Shown here: piece after piece, positions 17,433 through 28,700 of the stretch | How the letters are laid out: each line of letters opens with the position of its first letter | How positions within the stretch are numbered: the first letter of the stretch is position 1 | Notes under the pieces: model-generated | Database searches by the model: none | What the model was told of the DNA's origin: nothing | What the model saw: the letters and a program-made list of their open reading frames with translations, nothing else | From: Actinobacillus delphinicola | GTDB taxonomy: Bacteria > Pseudomonadota > Gammaproteobacteria > Enterobacterales > Pasteurellaceae | DNA length: 64,000 nucleotides | Reading direction: 5' to 3' | NCBI RefSeq assembly: GCF_900638385.1 | Contig: NZ_LR134510.1 | Location: forward strand, 1,364,001 to 1,428,000 | Position numbers and translations under genes: made by a program

Positions 17433-19016
17433 ATGGAGTCCCCAAAAGGAAAATGTACTCATGAAGGTTGCGAATTTGAGATTTATAAAGATGATCTATG
17501 TATTTTGCATTGCGAGAAAACGGGGAAGGAAACAGAGGAGGAGGTATCACAATTCCATGAAACACTACTAAGATATAGTGTACGAGATATTTTAAATAAT
17601 CCCGTTATTATGGGGAAAGTTAGTGAAAATGATTTGATGAGCTATCTACATAATCCACGAGATTTTTATTTAGGTCATACTTTTTTATATCTATATAACT
17701 TATTTAGCCGAATTTCAATTAAATTTTATAATATAAAGTTTCCTGAAAAATATAATCATAATGATTTAGATGTTTTTGAGAATAAATCTTTTAATTATTG
17801 TAAGTTTTTGGGAAGTATATTTGTATATGAGGGATTTTCTAGTGATAGAAAAGTAGAAAGTTTCTATGGATGTGAATTCCATAGTGGAGTATTCGTATTA
17901 AATATTAAATTTGATCATAGAAATGAGATGATTAATAGAAATAGGAAACAAACCTTATCAAATTATCAACAAGTCTTAGGTGATGTAAATTTAAATAATG
18001 TAGGTAGAGTAAATGATCTAATTTATTTTTCTAAAGATAACCTTCAATTTAAATATTGTTACTTTAATAATGTATTATGGATTGAGAATAGTAATATTAA
18101 TTCATCATTTTTAATAAGTAATAATTTAATACATGAATTATTTATTAATAAATGTAGTTTTATGGAAGGATATGAGTTAACTGAACTTATAACTAATAAA
18201 ATAAATTCATTTAAGCTATATGATAGTTTATTTTATATTCCATTTATTTTTAATAAAATGAAAATAAATATTTTTTTAGTTAAAAATTCTATATTTAAGG
18301 GGAACTTAGATCTAAGTAATAGCTCTTTTGATGAGATTTATCTTATTAATAGTAAATTTGAAGATAACTGTTATATTTCTGATATCAAATTTAATAGTAT
18401 GGAAAATAAATATTGTTTATTTAATATAAATAAATGTTATTTTAATAAGATAGTCAATTTTGGTGGTTCTAATTTAATAGGTGGTCTTAAAATAGAAAGA
18501 ACATTTTTTCTAAGTGAAGTAAATTTTAAAGATTGTGAAATTAATGACAATAAAACAAATCGAGAAACTTATCGACTTATAAAAAACTCATTAGATAAGA
18601 ATGGGGATATTATTGAGGCTAATAAATACTTCGTAGAAGAAATGAAAGCCTACAATCGAGAAATTAGTTGGAAGAAGAATCCAGCTGAAAAAATTTTATT
18701 ACATTTTAATGAAATTATATCTAATTTTGGTAGTTCTTACATTATACCGCTTTTACTAATCATAATTACTATGATTATATATTCTATTATTGTTTTTGAA
18801 TTTGATCATCGATATATGGAAGATATCTCTAATCTTCCATTATATAAAGAAAGCATATTTTCTTGTAATTTGTGGAATAATATAGCTAAAAACTTCTCAT
18901 ACTTTAATTTTAAACTCAAACCAGGTATGGAATTCATTAGCCTATTATTCTACATTTTCTGGGGTATCTGTACTTGGCACCTCATCGTAGCAGTTAAACG
19001 CCACACCAAACGCTAA
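17433..19016 (+). CDS. Pentapeptide-repeat-like membrane protein with N-terminal Cys/His cluster
   Basis: A 527-residue protein I cannot assign to a named family. The N-terminus has a metal-site-like cluster (Cys8, Cys13, Cys23, His26, Cys27). Residues about 110-385 contain degenerate pentapeptide-like units rich in aromatic and Asn/Ser residues (FNYCKFLGSIF, FKYCYFNNVLWIENSNI, LDLSNSSFDEIYLINSKF). Next comes TYRLIKNSLDKNGDIIEANK, which often follows such repeats, and then two membrane helices (about 435-458 and 501-519). The final FKLKPGMEFIS...KRHTKR resembles the end of small ion-channel modules. It is AT-rich cargo like the AbiC-like gene. Confidence 0.6.
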   Translation: MESPKGKCTHEGCEFEIYKDDLCILHCEKTGKETEEEVSQFHETLLRYSVRDILNNPVIMGKVSENDLMSYLHNPRDFYLGHTFLYLYNLFSRISIKFYNIKFPEKYNHNDLDVFENKSFNYCKFLGSIFVYEGFSSDRKVESFYGCEFHSGVFVLNIKFDHRNEMINRNRKQTLSNYQQVLGDVNLNNVGRVNDLIYFSKDNLQFKYCYFNNVLWIENSNINSSFLISNNLIHELFINKCSFMEGYELTELITNKINSFKLYDSLFYIPFIFNKMKINIFLVKNSIFKGNLDLSNSSFDEIYLINSKFEDNCYISDIKFNSMENKYCLFNINKCYFNKIVNFGGSNLIGGLKIERTFFLSEVNFKDCEINDNKTNRETYRLIKNSLDKNGDIIEANKYFVEEMKAYNREISWKKNPAEKILLHFNEIISNFGSSYIIPLLLIIITMIIYSIIVFEFDHRYMEDISNLPLYKESIFSCNLWNNIAKNFSYFNFKLKPGMEFISLLFYIFWGICTWHLIVAVKRHTKR

Positions 19017-19031
19017 TCCAAATCCCACCCA

Positions 19032-19074
19032 TCACGCCTCAATTCTCATAAAAATTTATGAAAATTGGGGCGTA
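19032..19074 (+). repeat. Dispersed palindrome, copy 3
   Basis: Sixteen bases after the preceding stop codon. Arms TCACGCCTCAATT and AATTGGGGCGTA flank a CTCATAAAAATTTATGA centre, followed by T5 at 19076-19080. It should act as an intrinsic terminator. The T/G arm difference becomes a U.G wobble in the plus-strand transcript. Confidence 0.88.
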
Positions 19075-19193
19075 ATTTTTCCAATCTAATAAAAATAGCT
19101 GTATATCTGCACATATTGATCAAAAATTATTTGGTATGGATAATAAGCCTCCACTTTTTAGAACCACTTTATCAGATTAAGTTGAGGAGTTAT

Positions 19194-19463
19194 ATGCCTG
19201 ATATTTGTAAAAAGAAACATCGTTATGCAGAAGTGTTAGAAAATCTTCCTGAATCTCAAGGGGGAAGTTTACGTCATAAATGTGCGGGTTGTGCTTATGA
19301 GGCAGGGCTAAAAGATGGATTTAATAATACTAGAAAATCAGATCTTAGTAATGACCCTCGTATTTTAATAAGTCAGGCGGGTAGTGCACGACATAAGGAT
19401 GCCCAACGCGCTTATGATATAGGGTACGAAGACGGTCTTAGTAAGTATAAATCAGAAAAATAG
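19194..19463 (+). CDS. Small protein with internal duplication
   Basis: An 89-residue protein with a strong GAGGAG Shine-Dalgarno (19184-19189) four bases before ATG 19194. It contains two copies of one motif, SQGGSLRHKCAGCAYEAG at about 21-38 and SQAGSARHKDAQRAYDIG at about 60-77, each followed by a DG pair, giving a G-x2-RHK-x-A-x2-AY-x2-G pattern. The first copy carries two cysteines (CAGC). No signal peptide is seen. Similar small duplicated proteins occur as unannotated accessory genes, and I know no function for them. The upstream in-frame extension to 19065 runs through the palindrome and is unlikely to be translated. Confidence 0.7.
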   Translation: MPDICKKKHRYAEVLENLPESQGGSLRHKCAGCAYEAGLKDGFNNTRKSDLSNDPRILISQAGSARHKDAQRAYDIGYEDGLSKYKSEK

Positions 19464-19552
19464 TATTTGATTGTAAATACCATATTTTTAATTTTAACTT
19501 CATGAAAATTTTATGGAGTTCCTTACCTACTATTCTCTCTCATGATAAACTA

Positions 19553-19585
19553 GTCCTCAAATTTTAATATTTGAGGACCCTCCTA
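19553..19585 (+). promoter_or_regulatory. Hairpin sequestering the hinT ribosome-binding site
   Basis: A perfect 10-bp inverted repeat (GTCCTCAAAT at 19553-19562, ATTTGAGGAC at 19569-19578) with a 6-nt loop. The Shine-Dalgarno GAGGA (19573-19577), seven bases before the hinT ATG at 19585, lies wholly in the right arm. There is no downstream T-run, so this is not a terminator. It looks like a translational control hairpin. Confidence 0.65.
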
Positions 19586-19935
19586 TGCCACAAGAAACTA
19601 TTTTTAGTAAAATTATTCGTAAAGAAATTCCTGCAGATATCGTTTATCAAGACGATTTAGTGACTGCATTTCGTGATATTGCGCCACAAGCGCCGACCCA
19701 TATTTTGATTATCCCAAATAAAATTATCCCAACCGTGAATGACGTGACACCTGCTGATGAGCAAGTGTTGGGGCATTTATTTACCGTTGCGGCGAAGTTA
19801 GCACAAGAGGCGGGGACTGCGGAAGATGGGTATCGTCTTATCGTGAATTGTAATAAACACGGTGGTCAGGAAGTTTTCCATTTACATATGCACCTTGTCG
19901 GTGGTGAACCGCTTGGTAAAATGCTTGCGAAATAA
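19585..19935 (+). CDS. hinT: HIT-family purine nucleoside phosphoramidase HinT
   Basis: A 116-residue histidine-triad protein. The HxHxHxx motif is seen as [11 protein letters not shown] near residues 97-107, and [16 protein letters not shown] is the conserved substrate-side segment. HinT hydrolyses AMP-linked phosphoramidates such as AMP-lysine and aminoacyl-AMP. It is followed by nagZ with a 1-bp gap, so the two are probably co-transcribed. Host-like codon use shows that the accessory region ends just before it. Its ribosome-binding site is inside a hairpin. Confidence 0.95.
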   Translation: MPQETIFSKIIRKEIPADIVYQDDLVTAFRDIAPQAPTHILIIPNKIIPTVNDVTPADEQVLGHLFTVAAKLAQEAGTAEDGYRLIVNCNKHGGQEVFHLHMHLVGGEPLGKMLAK

Positions 19936-19936
19936 A

Positions 19937-21016
19937 ATGACTGCGCAAAATCTTTTTATTATCGATCTTGCTAGTACAACCGTAACCGATGAGGATGTGC
20001 GTTTATTGTCGCACCCATTGGTTGCGGGGGTGATTTTGTTTAGCCGTAATTTTGCGGATCGTGAGCAGTTGCAGGATCTCGTGCAGACCTTGCGCCGTCG
20101 AGTTGCGAAACCGTTATTAATTACGGTCGATCAAGAGGGCGGTCGGGTACAACGTTTCCGTGAGGGCTTTACACAATTACCCGCAATGCAAGCCTTTAGT
20201 CTGTTGCCTGAGAATGAACAACAATATTGGGCGAAAGAGGCTGGCTGGCAAATGGCGATGGAGATCTTGGCATTAGACATAGATCTCAGTTTTGCTCCTG
20301 TACTAGATCTCGGGCATGATTGTTTGGCGATTGGGGATCGCAGTTTTTCCTGTGATCGCCAAAAAGTGATTGCGCTCGGTGAAAGTTTTATTGCGGGGAT
20401 GCGTGAGGCGGGTATGGCTGCAACGGGAAAACATTTCCCAGGGCATGGTGCCGTGATTGCGGATTCGCATAAAGAAACCCCAATTGATGATCGGTCAAAA
20501 CAACGGATCTTCGCCGAAGATATCCAACCTTTCGCCGATCTTATCCGCAAGAATGCGTTGCAAGCGATTATGCCCGCGCATGTGATTTATCCTGCTTGCG
20601 ATAGTTTGCCAGCGAGTGGATCGCCGTACTGGTTGCAAACGATCTTGCGATCAGAATTGCAATTTAATGGGGCGATTTTTTCAGACGATCTCGGCATGCA
20701 AGGGGCAGCGTATTTGGGAAATTATGCGGAGCGTTGCCAAGCCTCGTTTAAGGCAGGTTGCGATTTATTATTGCTTTGTAATAATCGCCCTGCGGTTGAA
20801 AGCGTGTTTGAGGCGTTTCATGTGGAAGAAGATCCCACTCAAAGTGCATTACGTCAACAACGTTTAAATGCCCTTTATAAACGCCATTCAGTGACGTTTA
20901 AGGAATTAGAAAATTCAGCACGTTATCAGCAAAATAAGCAATTTTTAGGCGAACTTCAACGACGTTGGCAACAACAAAAAGCCAAAACGTTAATCGACCC
21001 AACGGAAAAATTATAA
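19937..21016 (+). CDS. nagZ: Beta-N-acetylglucosaminidase NagZ
   Basis: A 359-residue GH3 glycosidase that removes GlcNAc from anhydro-muropeptides in cytoplasmic peptidoglycan recycling. It has [35 protein letters not shown] near 165 with the catalytic His/Asp loop SHKETPIDD after it, and [11 protein letters not shown] chose ATG 19937 directly after hinT; the longer frame reads back through hinT. The stop codon overlaps the next start (TAATG). Confidence 0.94.
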   Translation: MTAQNLFIIDLASTTVTDEDVRLLSHPLVAGVILFSRNFADREQLQDLVQTLRRRVAKPLLITVDQEGGRVQRFREGFTQLPAMQAFSLLPENEQQYWAKEAGWQMAMEILALDIDLSFAPVLDLGHDCLAIGDRSFSCDRQKVIALGESFIAGMREAGMAATGKHFPGHGAVIADSHKETPIDDRSKQRIFAEDIQPFADLIRKNALQAIMPAHVIYPACDSLPASGSPYWLQTILRSELQFNGAIFSDDLGMQGAAYLGNYAERCQASFKAGCDLLLLCNNRPAVESVFEAFHVEEDPTQSALRQQRLNALYKRHSVTFKELENSARYQQNKQFLGELQRRWQQQKAKTLIDPTEKL

Positions 21017-22197
21017 TGACTTCTCTTGTTATCCCATGCAAGCATTACCAGGACGGAAGCTGTCGTTCTTGCACGGAATTAACCCTTCCTTACGCTCAGC
21101 AAGTCGCGCAAAAAGAACAGGCATTGCGTGCGTTACTTGATCCTTTTTTAGGAGAATGCGATTGGCAAGCGCCTTGCGTTTCCGCACTCGCACATTTTCG
21201 GAATAAAGCCAAAATGGTGGTAAGTGGCAGTGTTGAGCGTCCAATTCTCGGCATTTTGCCTAAACCTTTTGAGCCACAAAGTGCGGTCGATTTATGCGAT
21301 TGCCCTTTATATCCTACTGAATTTCAAGCGATTTTTAGTGAGTTAAAAGATTTTATCGCTCGTGCGGGCTTGGTGCCATATAACGTGGCAAAAAATAAAG
21401 GCGAATTGAAATATATTTTGCTTACTGAATCGCAAAAAACGCATAAATTGATGTTGCGTTTTGTGTTACGTTCCGAGGCAAAGCGTGCCTTGATAGAGCG
21501 TGAATTACCAGGATTATTGCAACGGTTACCGCAATTGGAAGTGGTAAGTTTAAATATTCAACCGAAAAATGCGGCGATCTTAGAAGGCGAGCAGGAGATT
21601 TTCCTGACCCCAACGCATTTTTTAGCGGAAGATTTTAATCAGGTGCCGTTATTCATCCGTCCACAAGGCTTTTTTCAAACGAATCCGCAAGTTGCCAGTG
21701 AGCTTTATGCCACAGCAGCGGCATGGCTAAGCGATTGGGCAGAAACGCACGCTTGCCAAGAAGTGTGGGATTTATTCTGCGGTTCAGGTGGTTTTGGATT
21801 GCATGTTGCGAAAGCGTTACAGGCAAAAAATGCCGTGAAACTGACAGGAATCGAAATTTCTGCATCTGCAATTGAATGTGCAAAACGCAGTGCGGAACAG
21901 TTAGGGCTAACGGATGTGCATTTTCAGGCGTTAGATGTCGATCATTTTGATTTTGAAAATCATCCGATTCCCGATGTGGTTATCGTCAACCCACCACGCC
22001 GTGGAATTGGGGAGAAAGTCGCAACATTTTTAGAAAAATTACAACCTAAAGTCATTTTGTATTCCAGCTGTAATGCACAAAGTATGGCAAAAGATTTTGC
22101 CCATCTTGGTAGCTACCAACTCAAAAAAGTCCAACTTTTCGACATGTTCCCCCATACTTCTCACTATGAAGTTTTAGGTATTCTTCATAAGAAATAA
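21016..22197 (+). CDS. rlmC: 23S rRNA (uracil-C5)-methyltransferase RlmC
   Basis: A 393-residue SAM-dependent RNA methyltransferase of the TrmA/RumA/RumB group, most like RlmC (U747). The N-terminal Cys cluster is [13 protein letters not shown] plus a later DLCDCP, ligands of a [4Fe-4S] cluster. [13 protein letters not shown] binds [11 protein letters not shown] is near 325, and catalytic Cys is in YSSCN near 349. I chose ATG 21016, which overlaps the nagZ stop. An exact uptake-signal word AAGTGCGGT lies within the gene at 21279-21287. Confidence 0.9.
   Translation: MTSLVIPCKHYQDGSCRSCTELTLPYAQQVAQKEQALRALLDPFLGECDWQAPCVSALAHFRNKAKMVVSGSVERPILGILPKPFEPQSAVDLCDCPLYPTEFQAIFSELKDFIARAGLVPYNVAKNKGELKYILLTESQKTHKLMLRFVLRSEAKRALIERELPGLLQRLPQLEVVSLNIQPKNAAILEGEQEIFLTPTHFLAEDFNQVPLFIRPQGFFQTNPQVASELYATAAAWLSDWAETHACQEVWDLFCGSGGFGLHVAKALQAKNAVKLTGIEISASAIECAKRSAEQLGLTDVHFQALDVDHFDFENHPIPDVVIVNPPRRGIGEKVATFLEKLQPKVILYSSCNAQSMAKDFAHLGSYQLKKVQLFDMFPHTSHYEVLGILHKK
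21279..21287 (+). other. DNA uptake signal sequence core (Haemophilus type)
   Basis: Exact AAGTGCGGT, the 9-base core recognised by the Haemophilus influenzae-type DNA uptake machinery, inside rlmC. Only one other exact copy was noticed in the window (minus strand at 44234-44242). My search was by eye, so others may exist. Confidence 0.8.
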
Positions 22198-22710
22198 CTT
22201 ATATACAAATAAATATTATTTTTTGTACAGTTATCTTAAAAATTTTATAAAAAAAAGCACAGAAATGTGCTTTTTTTATTTTTGTTAGCTATCTATTCAT
22301 AAATTATGTAAAAAAATTTACGAAATGAGAGAGAATTTTTTTCTAAAAAATTACAAAAACTGATTATTTTTAATATATTTTTTACAAAATTAAAACATAG
22401 TATAATTATTATGAGGTATATATGTAAAATTATAATACTATTTAGTTAATAACTAATAAGATGTATTTTTAAGAATTAGATTTATAAATTTTTTTAAAAA
22501 AAACTATTTATATCAATAAATTAATTTTATATATAGTTTTTATCAATTGATTTGATAGGTATTGTATTATGGTTTTTTTTCTAATTTATGTGAGTAAATG
22601 TATTAAACAAGTTCTTAATTTAAACAAATATTAATAAAACTATATAAGCAAACTTGTATAAATAAATACATAAAAAGAATCTATTTAACTTAATCTACAT
22701 CAATTAGGAA
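22198..22710. other. AT-rich intergenic region upstream of the giant adhesin
   Basis: 513 bp between rlmC and the adhesin. It holds the rlmC terminator (22248-22277) and then more than 400 bp of very AT-rich DNA with homopolymeric A and T runs. No gene, tRNA or direct-repeat phase-variation tract is visible. I find no promoter pair that is clearly better than background in this composition. Confidence 0.6.
22248..22277 (+). terminator. Intrinsic terminator after rlmC
   Basis: A-tract, GCAC (22257-22260), loop AGAAAT, GTGC (22267-22270) and T7 (22271-22277). A and T runs extend the stem to about 11 bp, so it could work in both directions. It ends the hinT-nagZ-rlmC unit. Confidence 0.85.
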
Positions 22711-22716
22711 ATGACT

Positions 22717-25700
22717 ATGAACCGAATTTTTAAAGTGATTTTTAATAAAACTACTCAACGATTTGTTGTTGTTTCGGAATTAGGCAAGAACAAATCGCAA
22801 GATAAATCCAAAAACGCATCTCACTCATCTGTTTCATCTATTCTACAAACTTTTGCATTAAGCCTAATTGCACTTAATGTGCATAGTGCCTTAGCGAATG
22901 GCGTAGCAGTTGGCAGTAATTCTTCAATTAATACAAACTGTTATTACAATAATGGCAACAGATATTGTACGCCAGTGACTGTTGCTCAACCTGGTACTGC
23001 AAATGCTTATGGAGATGGATCTGTGGCGATTGGACAAAATGCACAGACAGGGAATGGTCAGCAATCACCAGGTTACGCAAATTATGGTCCTACACAGGTA
23101 AGTAAACAATATCCGTACACCTATTTATCTAATATTGCTCAACCGAATAACTTAGTACCTTTAGCTACGACACCTCCTTTTACTGATATGCCACCTAATG
23201 GCTATGTCAATAACGGCTGGCATAGTGTAGCAATTGGTAATGCAGCAAATTCTGGTAATCGTTGGGATATTACATTAGGTTCTGAAGCGCAAACGCCATT
23301 CCATCCAGGAAATTCTAATCCTGCATCCTATACTTTCCAACATTGGACAATGAATAATTTAGGGCAAGATTTAAAACAAGAAACTACCTATGTTGTGGAC
23401 TATGGTAATAGAACGGCGATCGGACATGAGGCAATGGCAAATGGTACCCGTGGGATTGCACTAGGGACGAAAGCACAGACAGGGTTTTTAGGGAATAGCA
23501 TTGGTGTTGTCAACGGCGGTAATGGCTATAACTATATTTATGGTGTAGATAGTATTGCTATTGGTTCATACGCATTTTCTGTGGGGCATCTATCATCTAT
23601 CGCTTTGGGGACAGGTGCTTTTGCTAATAAAACAGCAAGTTTTGGTATGGCGTTAGGGGCGGGGACTCGTGTGGATCCTATTGGCGGGGTAGCTTTAGGT
23701 TCTTTCTCAACAGCCGATCGATCAGCATTACCTGTTAATAATGGTAATATAAAAGGCATGGCACAAGTGAGTGCGGTTCAGGTAGAACATTCAAAAAATA
23801 TTGATCCAACCCAAGGGCAAGTTTTCGGTGCTGGTTCTCAAGCAAGTTTAGATGCGATTGCAAAAACGGCTGAATATACTCGTGGCGCTGTTTCTGTCGG
23901 TGGTGAAGGTGAAGCACATACCACAGAACAAATGAATGGGGCTGCACCACAATGGTTTGGTACTCCTCATGGTGCAAAAGCTACTTTTACTCGTCAAATC
24001 ACTAATGTTGCAGCAGGTTCTGAAGATAGTGATGCCGTGAACGTTGCACAGTTACGAGGGGTATTAGATCTTTTACCAACCTACGTGCATGTGAATGATA
24101 ATTCAACTAATCAGCCTGCGGGTAATTCTACTACTAACTACGGTGTGGGAAATGCAAAAGCAGGGGCAAAAAATTCTTATGATGTTGCGATTGGGGTTAA
24201 TGCCATTACAGGTAATGTAACATCAAACAATCAGAAAAATAGTGCAATTTCTATTGGTCATGATGTACAAGCATTAGGTAATAAATCTATTTCAATTGGT
24301 AGTAATGCGATTGCCGCTGGCGATCTTTATACAGGTCCAACGTATGATAAAGACGGTACTCATGATGTAAATAATCCGACTTTAAATGGACAGGCTTTAG
24401 CAATTGGCGATACGGCACATGCCAATGTTGCTGATAGTATTGCGATTGGTACAGGTGCGACAACAGGACAAAGTCTTCCCCTACAAAATAAAAATGGGCA
24501 AGATGTGAACGGTGTGCAATCTATTGCTATTGGTAGCCATGCAAAAACCACCGATAACTGGGGTATCGCAATGGGTCCAGGTACTGTTGCAACTGGTCAA
24601 AGTTCTACTGCTATTGGTACAAAAGCATTTACATCACAAGATGGTGCATTGGCAATCGGGGCATTTGCGAAAGCAAAAAATATAGATAGCATTGCGATAG
24701 GGACAAATACTGAAGTAAGAACTAAAGACGGTATTGCGCTTGGTTCAGGAAGTTTTGCGAATCGCGATAAGGGGCTGTCTGGTTATGATATCTCCCAAGT
24801 AAATGATAAAGGTATTTCAACAGATACATCTCCTACTTGGAAAGCTACGCATGCGGCAGTGTCAATTGGTGATAATACTGAAGGGACAGTAGTCACTCGC
24901 CAAATCACAGGTGTTGCTGCAGGGACACAAGATACTGATGCCGTCAACGTTGCTCAGCTTAAAAAAGTACAAACACAATATAAGGGCGATAATGATACGG
25001 TAGTAAGTCGTAAACCGAGTGATGTTCTAACATTAGCGGGTGGGGCGACAAATGGCGTAGCAAATAGTATTAAAACCACAAGTAATGCAAATGGCGAAGT
25101 ACAATTCCAAGTGTCTGATACGCTTAATAGCATGAAGAAAATTAGCTTTGCTAATAATAATGGTTCTATTACAGGGCTTAAAGATAATTTACCAGAAGGT
25201 AATGTACAAGATGCTACGCATCCACTACCAACCAGCCTTGATACACACAATGCAGCGACCGTGGGTGATATTCTCCACTCAGGCTGGAATATTGCACAAG
25301 GCACAACCACCATTGGCATGGTTAAGCCGTACAGTACGGTAAGTTTCACTGATGGCAACGGAACGACTGCCTCTGTAACGAAAGAAGATAATGGTACAGT
25401 TGCGGTTAAATATAATGCCAAAGTTGATGGTTCAACGATTAAGGTAAATTCTGCGGGGCAATTAGAGGCAACAGGGACAACTAATTATTTACACGTAAAT
25501 AGTGGCGATTCAAATCAACCTAAAGGTAATTTAAATACCAACCTTGGTTCAAGTAATGCGAGTGCAGGGGCGCAAAGTGCATTTGATATTGCCGTTGGGG
25601 TAAATACTCATACTATGCCGACTACGAATGGTGAAGAAGGCAATTCAATTGCGATTGGGCATAATGCAACGACTGAAAATAAACAATCAATTGCAATTGG

Positions 25701-28700
25701 ACATTTTGCGCATACCAAAGGAAACGATACGATTTCATTAGGCTTATTCCTTGATCAGGGAGAAGGTTCTCAATCAAATAATAGTATCGCTATTGGTAGT
25801 GGCAAAACTTCTGCGGGTGGTGGACAAATTACGGGTGATTCACCGACAGATAAAGAGGGTGGCGATTTATCCAATGCTATCGCAATTGGACGTGATACCG
25901 TTGCCAGCCATAAAAATTCTATTGCGATGGGGACTGGCACTGCAAGCTATGCAAACGATAGTTTAGCAATTGGTTCACAGGCAAATGTTTACTCAAATTC
26001 AGCAATAGGTGCCATTGCGATTGGGCATAAAGCACATGTTGAGTCTTTAACGACAACTTCTGACGGCAGACAATATCCTCGTCCAGGTTTTGGTATTTCA
26101 AAAAGTGCCATTGCGATTGGTGATAATGTGCAAGTTATGGGCGCACCGAATGGGATTGTAATCGGTAGTGAGGCAAGTCAAGCCTTTACAACGAAAGACG
26201 CCATTGCGATTGGTACTCACGCATTAGCGGGAAGTAACAGTCCTGATAGTGAAAAATTGAATGGACCAATTGCATTGGGTTCACATGCGGTTGCGACAGG
26301 TTTAATTGGTAAAAGTGGATATGATCCAGCAACTAAAACTTCAAGCACAAATACTTCGGCAGTATGGCAACCTACATTGGGTGAATTGTCATTGGGTTCG
26401 CCTGCGCAAGCGGAAGTACATGGAACTCGACCAGAATTAGGTCCAGATGGCTTGCAACATGATGTTCCTTATACGATTCCTGCGCATCCAGAATATACCC
26501 GTCGTATTAAACACCTCGCAGCAGGGGTAGATGATACGGATGCGGTAAACGTTGCCCAGTTAAAACAAGTTATTAGCCTTAATAATGGTAGTTGGGATAT
26601 TGGACAGGGTGAATCTGAAGCGAAAGTCGGCACTGTTACAACGAAACATCAAGTGAATTTTATTGGTAAAGACGGCACAACTGTTGAAGTTAAACAAGCT
26701 ACTAACGGTAAGGGTAATTTTGATGTTGTGATTTCATCGGCGAAGAATACTATTAAATTAGGTAATGGTGAAAATACAACAGTTGATGGGCAAGGGACTG
26801 AAAAAGATCCATATCGTATCAATGTTGTTGCTCCTCAATCACAATATAAAGGCGATAATAATGAAACGATTACTCGTACGCCAAATCAAGTCTTATCGTT
26901 AACAGGCGGTGCAACTGAGGGCGTAGAGAACAGCATTAAAACCATCGGCAATTCAGATGGCTCTATTCGTTTTGAAGTAGCTAAAACACTTAATGGCATG
27001 ACTAAAATCACCTTTGGTGAACCACAAAAACCAGGCGATAACACTGCATCTGTTTCTATTGGTAGTGATGGAATTAATGCGGGCGGTAAACAAATCACAA
27101 ATGTTAAAAGTGGTGGTGATACAGAAACCAATGGTGCAAATATTGGTGATGTGAAAAAGGCTATTAAACCTATCCAAGACAAGGTAGCAGGAAATACAGA
27201 AAATATTACCCAAAATAAAGGCGATATTGCGAAGAATAAAGCAAGTACTGAGAAAAATGCGGGTGATATTAATACCAATAAAGGCAATATTACCCAAAAT
27301 AAAGAAGCGTTAGATAAAATCGGAACGGTTAAAGTCGCAGGCAATGGCGGATTGGAAATTAATGGTAATACAGAGCTGAAAAAAGGTGATGTGACTATTA
27401 CATTAAATAGCAAAACTGTTGCGAAAAATCTTGTTACTACACCAGAGGCTAAGAAAGAACTTCAAGATGGCTTAGGCGACGGCACAAACACGGCGGGTAA
27501 TAAAGGTTTAGTAAATGGCGATACCTTACATACTTCGATTACCAACGTAAATAATGAAGTTACTGCTAAAGGTTTAAACTTTGCGGGTGATAACTATAAT
27601 GCCCAAAATGAACAAACCAAAGTTCATAAAAATCTTGGACAGATGCTTGAGTTTGTAGGTGGCGCTACAGGTAACCTTACCGATAACAATATCGGTGTTA
27701 ATGTTGAAGGCGGTAAGATTCATATCCAACTTGCGAAGAATTTAACTGGATTAGACTCTGTTCAAGCAGGAAACACGACTATCAATAATGGGGGCGTAAC
27801 AGTGAATGGTGATCAGGGGCAAAAACCTATCACTATTAACAAAAATGGTATTGATGCGGGCGATCACAAAATTACCAATGTTGGTGCTCCAACAAATGGT
27901 AGTGATGCAGCGAATAAAACTTACGTTGATCAAACAATTGATAGTAAAGAGTTTGGACTATCTGATAATGACGGTACTACACTAAGTCAAAAACTTGGTA
28001 CAACGATTGCGGTAAAAGGTGCTAAAGATGGCGATATCATCACAAAAGTTACAACTGAACCAGGTAATTCAAAAGCTTTAACGATCGATCTTAGTCAAAA
28101 GGTAAAAAATGCGATTGCTGAAGGACAAAAACATACGCAATTAACGAATGGCGATACTACAACAGCCACTCAGATTACCGCTGATGGAGAAAATAAAGGC
28201 AAATGGAAAGTTGAAGTTAATAAAGCAACTATCTCTGTTAATAATGATACAGGTGCGATTACTCAATCAAATGACACAAATAAATTTGTTGATGCACAGT
28301 CATTAACGACTGCCTTAAACCGTATGGGCTTTAAAGCAAAAGTTAAAAACACGACAACGCCTAATGACGAAGGTCAAATGATTCACTCAGGTGGTGAAAT
28401 CACCTTCAAAGCTGGCGATAACATGAATGTGACTCGTGATGGTTCTACATTTACTTTCGCAACGAGCAAAACGCCAAACTTTGACAAAGTGACTGTTGGT
28501 GGCAAAACGGATAAAAATCCAGCCGATAAACCAGTGGTTATTAGTGATAAAGGTATCGATGCAGGTAATAAACCGATTAAAAATGTGGGCGCGCCAACCG
28601 CAGATGGTGATGCTGTAAATAAAGGTTATTTAAATGATAGAACCTTTGGCTTAACCGCAGATGATGGAAAAACTGTTTCCCATAAATTGGATGGAGCAAT

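Noticed and set aside
19065-19193. N-terminal extension of the small duplicated protein back to 19065
   Set aside because: It starts inside the palindrome with no ribosome-binding site, while GAGGAG precedes the ATG at 19194.
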